The position numbers and the translations under genes are program-made. Below are positions 61,833-64,000 of a stretch of DNA of 64,000 nt, piece by piece. This stretch comes from an uncultured Opitutales bacterium (lineage in GTDB: Bacteria > Verrucomicrobiota > Verrucomicrobiia > Opitutales > Intestinicryptomonadaceae): assembly GCA_944389195.1 (NCBI GenBank), contig CALXLM010000003.1:16309-80308 (forward strand), given 5' to 3'. The notes under the pieces were generated by a model. The model did no database searches and was not told the DNA's origin. It worked only from the letters and a program-made list of their open reading frames with translations. Numbering within the stretch: position 1 is the first letter of the stretch; each line of letters begins with the position of its first letter.

Positions 61833-62831
61833 TCAATTTTCGCTGAAAGTGTCGGGCAATAGCCATCTGGCTTTATAAAAGCGCGCGCCCTTTAACGTTC
61901 CTACGGGGGGCATGCCGGCGCCTGCCTGCCTTATAGACGGAGACCACCAGCTTTCGTCGGCGCGCATTACTATTATAGCTTCGCCGTTCATGGATATGCT
62001 CTTGATTTTTTCTACGTCGGCGGCGAAGTGGACTTTTCTTTCGTTCGGGTCGAAGACGCTAAGCCCCTTCCCGGTCATGAAAAGAAGGTCCAATCCTTGC
62101 GCCGCGCAAAGATCGTGCCCGTTGTGGGCGGCGCCAGAAAGCGGGATTGAATCCACTTTCTTAAGGATAGGATTCGGCGTCTGGACGTATTTAAACGCCG
62201 CTATTTCCTCAAGCCCCATCGCCCAGAGAACTTCTCTTTTCTTATCCCACACAACCGCATGGGCGTATTTTAAATAGTAGCTTGTCTTTTTTGCGCTTTC
62301 TGGCGAAGGGCAGCCGTTTTTTATGTCGAAAAGGCAGATGTGGTCTCCGTCAGAGGACGCCGTCACGATATTGCCGTCGGGCAGAAGGCTGGCGGAGTGC
62401 ATGTTTCCGTCGTCGTGGAAGTAAAAAACGGCCTTGTTTTTTGCTATGTCAACCAGCGCAACGCCCCCGCCAGAGGCTGTAACCAAAATGGCCGCCGCGT
62501 TTTTTACGGGTTTTACATCGCTCAAACACTTGAACCATTTGCGGTGTCTGGGGGCTATTGACGGGTCGCTGTTGGGCGACCATTGCCATAAAACCGCGCC
62601 TTCCTTGTTCCAGTCGGGCATGGATGCGTCGCATATTAAGACTTTCGTCTCCTTTTGTTCGGCGCATACTATTTTTGAGCCGGCGGGAATTTTTGCGGCG
62701 GGTTTGCCCTCAAACTTCTTCGCGACTTCCGCGGCAAAGTTTTGTGCCTGTTTGCCGGTCGAAGCGCAGCCGCCTGCAATTAGCGCAAGGGCGAGTGCCG
62801 CAATTAGAAATTTTAACGTTCTATCTGCCAT
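61833..62831 (-). CDS. Lipoprotein with beta-propeller-like repeats (DUF6528-like)
   Basis: 332 residues from the ATG at 62831 (a second ATG at 62837 adds two residues). The signal peptide ends with the lipobox IAGGC, so the mature protein is lipidated. It has repeated short strands with Asp-rich turns, such as KVLICDASMPDW, GGVALVDIAKNKAVFYF and GNIVTASSDGDHICLFDI, resembling blades of a propeller. DUF6528 is the closest family I can suggest. Function unknown; perhaps carbohydrate binding or recognition. It lies between the two nucleotidyltransferase remnants. Confidence 0.72.
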   Translation of the reverse strand: MADRTLKFLIAALALALIAGGCASTGKQAQNFAAEVAKKFEGKPAAKIPAGSKIVCAEQKETKVLICDASMPDWNKEGAVLWQWSPNSDPSIAPRHRKWFKCLSDVKPVKNAAAILVTASGGGVALVDIAKNKAVFYFHDDGNMHSASLLPDGNIVTASSDGDHICLFDIKNGCPSPESAKKTSYYLKYAHAVVWDKKREVLWAMGLEEIAAFKYVQTPNPILKKVDSIPLSGAAHNGHDLCAAQGLDLLFMTGKGLSVFDPNERKVHFAADVEKIKSISMNGEAIIVMRADESWWSPSIRQAGAGMPPVGTLKGARFYKARWLLPDTFSEN

Positions 62832-63062
62832 GCGCACAAATTAGAAAATATCTTCGGCGGTGTCAATCCGGAGGCGTGGATTGGGGAAAGATATTTTTTT
62901 ATGGCGTTTAATACCAGCCGTCGCGCATTGGAGGATTTATGAAATTATTCGCGCGCTTGGAGCCTTTGCAGGGCATATTTTCCCAATCTTAAAATATGTC
63001 TTCGTTTGATTGCAGCGCCAGATTTCCCGGCTGGAGAACCTCCATAATAGGTTGAATGCCGG
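62832..63062. other. Short spacer before nucleotidyltransferase remnant 2
   Basis: 231 bases upstream of the lipoprotein gene. No gene or RNA recognised; a lipoprotein promoter should be here, but no convincing boxes were found. Confidence 0.35.
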
Positions 63063-63359
63063 CTAAATTCGACGTTGTGTTTTTCGCGTTATGGCGCACG
63101 CCATAAATATATCTGCGGTGAACCCTTTATATCGGGAAGAATGCGCCGTCATTATATCTTTGCGTACCTTATACCGTTTTCAACAGCATCTGTGAAATTA
63201 GAATAGAGGCCGACATGAACGCCGAACATGTCCAAATTTTGCCGCGGGAGAGATTTCAATATCTCCGATAGTCGGCTTTTGTCGGCGGATTGGGGCATCG
63301 GTTCCGATGCGTTCGCAGTGGGGCGCAAGAATTTCGACAATTCTTCCGGCCGTCCCCAT
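63063..63359 (-). pseudogene. Pol X-type nucleotidyltransferase remnant, copy 2
   Basis: Reads RIVEILAPHCERIGTDAPIRR and QKPTIGDIEI from an ATG at 63359, then needs a frame change for QNLDMFGVHVGLYSNFTDAVENG, then another for KGFTADIFMACAITR, ending at 63063. The Gly-Ser of the active site is replaced (TDAP). Alignment to copy 1 by eye is clear in both protein and DNA (for example GCGCATTCTTCC in both). Two frameshifts, a truncated C-terminus and a lost active-site motif make it a pseudogene. Confidence 0.65.
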
Positions 63360-63422
63360 AGACGAAAAATCCCTCAACCGGCTTAACCGCTAAGGGGGCG
63401 CTCAAAAGTAAAAGAGAAGTTT

Positions 63423-63653
63423 TTATTCGGATGGAGGAATAAAAACATTAAAGACAGTGCACTTGGCATGCTTGAAAATATAATTCAACAGACACAAAAA
63501 GAATATGAACCCGATATAAATAAACAGGCCAAGCATTATTGAAATTATGAGCTTGCCAATTTCCGGGGGAATTGAAAGCACCCAAAAAAGCACTCCCGAT
63601 ACTATAATCAGCGAGATAAAAAAGTATAAGGCTGTTTCTTTAATGTCTTTCAT
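63423..63653 (-). CDS. Small membrane protein of unknown function
   Basis: 76 residues with two hydrophobic helices (TALYFFISLIIVSGVLFWVL and IISIMLGLFIYIGFIFFLCL) and a short C-terminal soluble tail. No family recognised. Its AT-rich composition differs from the core genes and fits the accessory region. It is divergent from the tape measure gene, 54 bases away. Lysis-related or element-borne function is possible but not shown. Confidence 0.5.
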   Translation of the reverse strand: MKDIKETALYFFISLIIVSGVLFWVLSIPPEIGKLIISIMLGLFIYIGFIFFLCLLNYIFKHAKCTVFNVFIPPSE

Positions 63654-63707
63654 TATCTAAATTATCGCACAAAAGTTTTACAAATCAACAAAAATCGGAC
63701 GAAGAAA

Positions 63708-64000
63708 ATGGCGGATGAAAAATTCAATATAGAAGTCGCGGTAAACGCCCAACTTGAATCTCTCAATAAAATCCAAGATGCCCTTGGCGAATTAAACAAG
63801 AAATTGGGTATTGTTTCGGATAGCACATCCAATTTAAATAATGTTTGTACAGGCGCCATGATGAATATCGGCGCGAAGATGTCCGACCTTGCACTAAAGT
63901 TTCCGAGTTTTGCGACTGCGGCTATACAAGCTTTTGGGCAACAAGAGGCGGCGGTGCAAGAGCTGGCGGCGGCGATAAGGTCGCAGGGGGGAAACGTGTC
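63708..64000 (+). CDS. Phage tail tape measure protein, N-terminal part
   Basis: Open from ATG at 63708 to the window end, 97 full codons. It begins MADEKFNIEVAVNAQLESLN, then LNKKLGIVSDSTSNLNN, AAIQAFGQQEAAVQELAAAI and RSQGGNV. A helical N-terminus followed by A-x-x-AFG-x-QE and LAAAIRSQGG is a recurrent start of tail tape measure or minor tail proteins in siphophages. So a prophage or phage-derived element begins here and extends beyond the edge. The other tail genes would be to the right. Confidence 0.7.
   Translation, partial: MADEKFNIEVAVNAQLESLNKIQDALGELNKKLGIVSDSTSNLNNVCTGAMMNIGAKMSDLALKFPSFATAAIQAFGQQEAAVQELAAAIRSQGGNV

Noticed and set aside
1..64000. CRISPR arrays, insertion sequences with transposase, rRNA genes
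   Set aside because: I found no regularly spaced repeats, no transposase frame and no rRNA sequence. The decayed genes near 61-63 kb are nucleotidyltransferase remnants, not transposases.

Overview
The window is a bacterial chromosome segment of moderate GC, with short intergenic gaps and long runs of co-directional, often overlapping genes. Several features suggest a Gram-negative from the PVC group, probably a Verrucomicrobiota (Opitutae-like) lineage. These are LpxA (outer membrane lipid A), an OprP-type porin, lipoproteins, RNase Y, cytosolic-type malate dehydrogenase, an isolated PEP-CTERM-type surface protein, and start codons that mostly lack a Shine-Dalgarno sequence. The lineage call is inference; nothing in the window fixes it.

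Layout. 1-4.2 kb is a biotin operon (end of bioA, bioF, a bioG-bioC fusion, bioD, a HAD phosphatase), followed by recD2 and psd. 7.4-8.9 kb is a minus-strand trio (DEDDh exonuclease, unknown protein, HIT protein). 8.9-21.2 kb runs forward: an inositol-monophosphatase-type enzyme, lysC, thrC, a citramalate synthase, a two-domain OlsF-like aminolipid synthase, an MFS exporter, a MotA/ExbB-like membrane protein, lpxA and pdxA. Next come mdh (minus) and tex (plus), then a gene-poor kilobase (25.1-26.2 kb). 26.2-29.8 kb is minus strand: an AlkD-like protein, 8-oxoguanine glycosylase, a lipoprotein and a Tat-exported sulfide:quinone-oxidoreductase-like flavoprotein, divergent from a porin. 31.6-34.1 kb is nadD, rsfS and an acetyl xylan esterase-like protein. 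34.1-34.4 kb holds tandem terminators that suggest a small RNA. Then come a ROK glucokinase, an exported sugar isomerase, mnmA, a degenerate sigma-54-type regulator and a divergent phosphoesterase. 40.4-45.3 kb is dnaX, rmuC, meaB and a xer recombinase; dnaX and xer both carry long A tracts at a reading-frame break. 45.5-54.8 kb has mntP, a sugar epimerase, dtd, an OPA-type transporter, a CNNM/CBS protein, an SGNH/MBOAT O-acylation pair and the PEP-CTERM protein. 54.9-60.4 kb has rny, an acyP/ABC exporter operon and an exported FKBP.

The last 3 kb, beyond a tRNA-Pro gene, is accessory. It has two decayed copies of a Pol X-type nucleotidyltransferase gene on either side of a lipoprotein gene, a small membrane protein and the start of a phage tail tape measure gene that runs off the end.

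Points that most deserve a second look: the A10 frame switch in dnaX, where the tau C-terminus lies in the +1 frame and is coupled to rmuC; the single stop codon at a T5A14 tract that splits xer; the enhancer-binding protein that has lost both its GAFTGA loop and its arginine fingers; the SQR-like flavoprotein with a CXXCH motif and one missing catalytic cysteine; and the possible sRNA upstream of glk.
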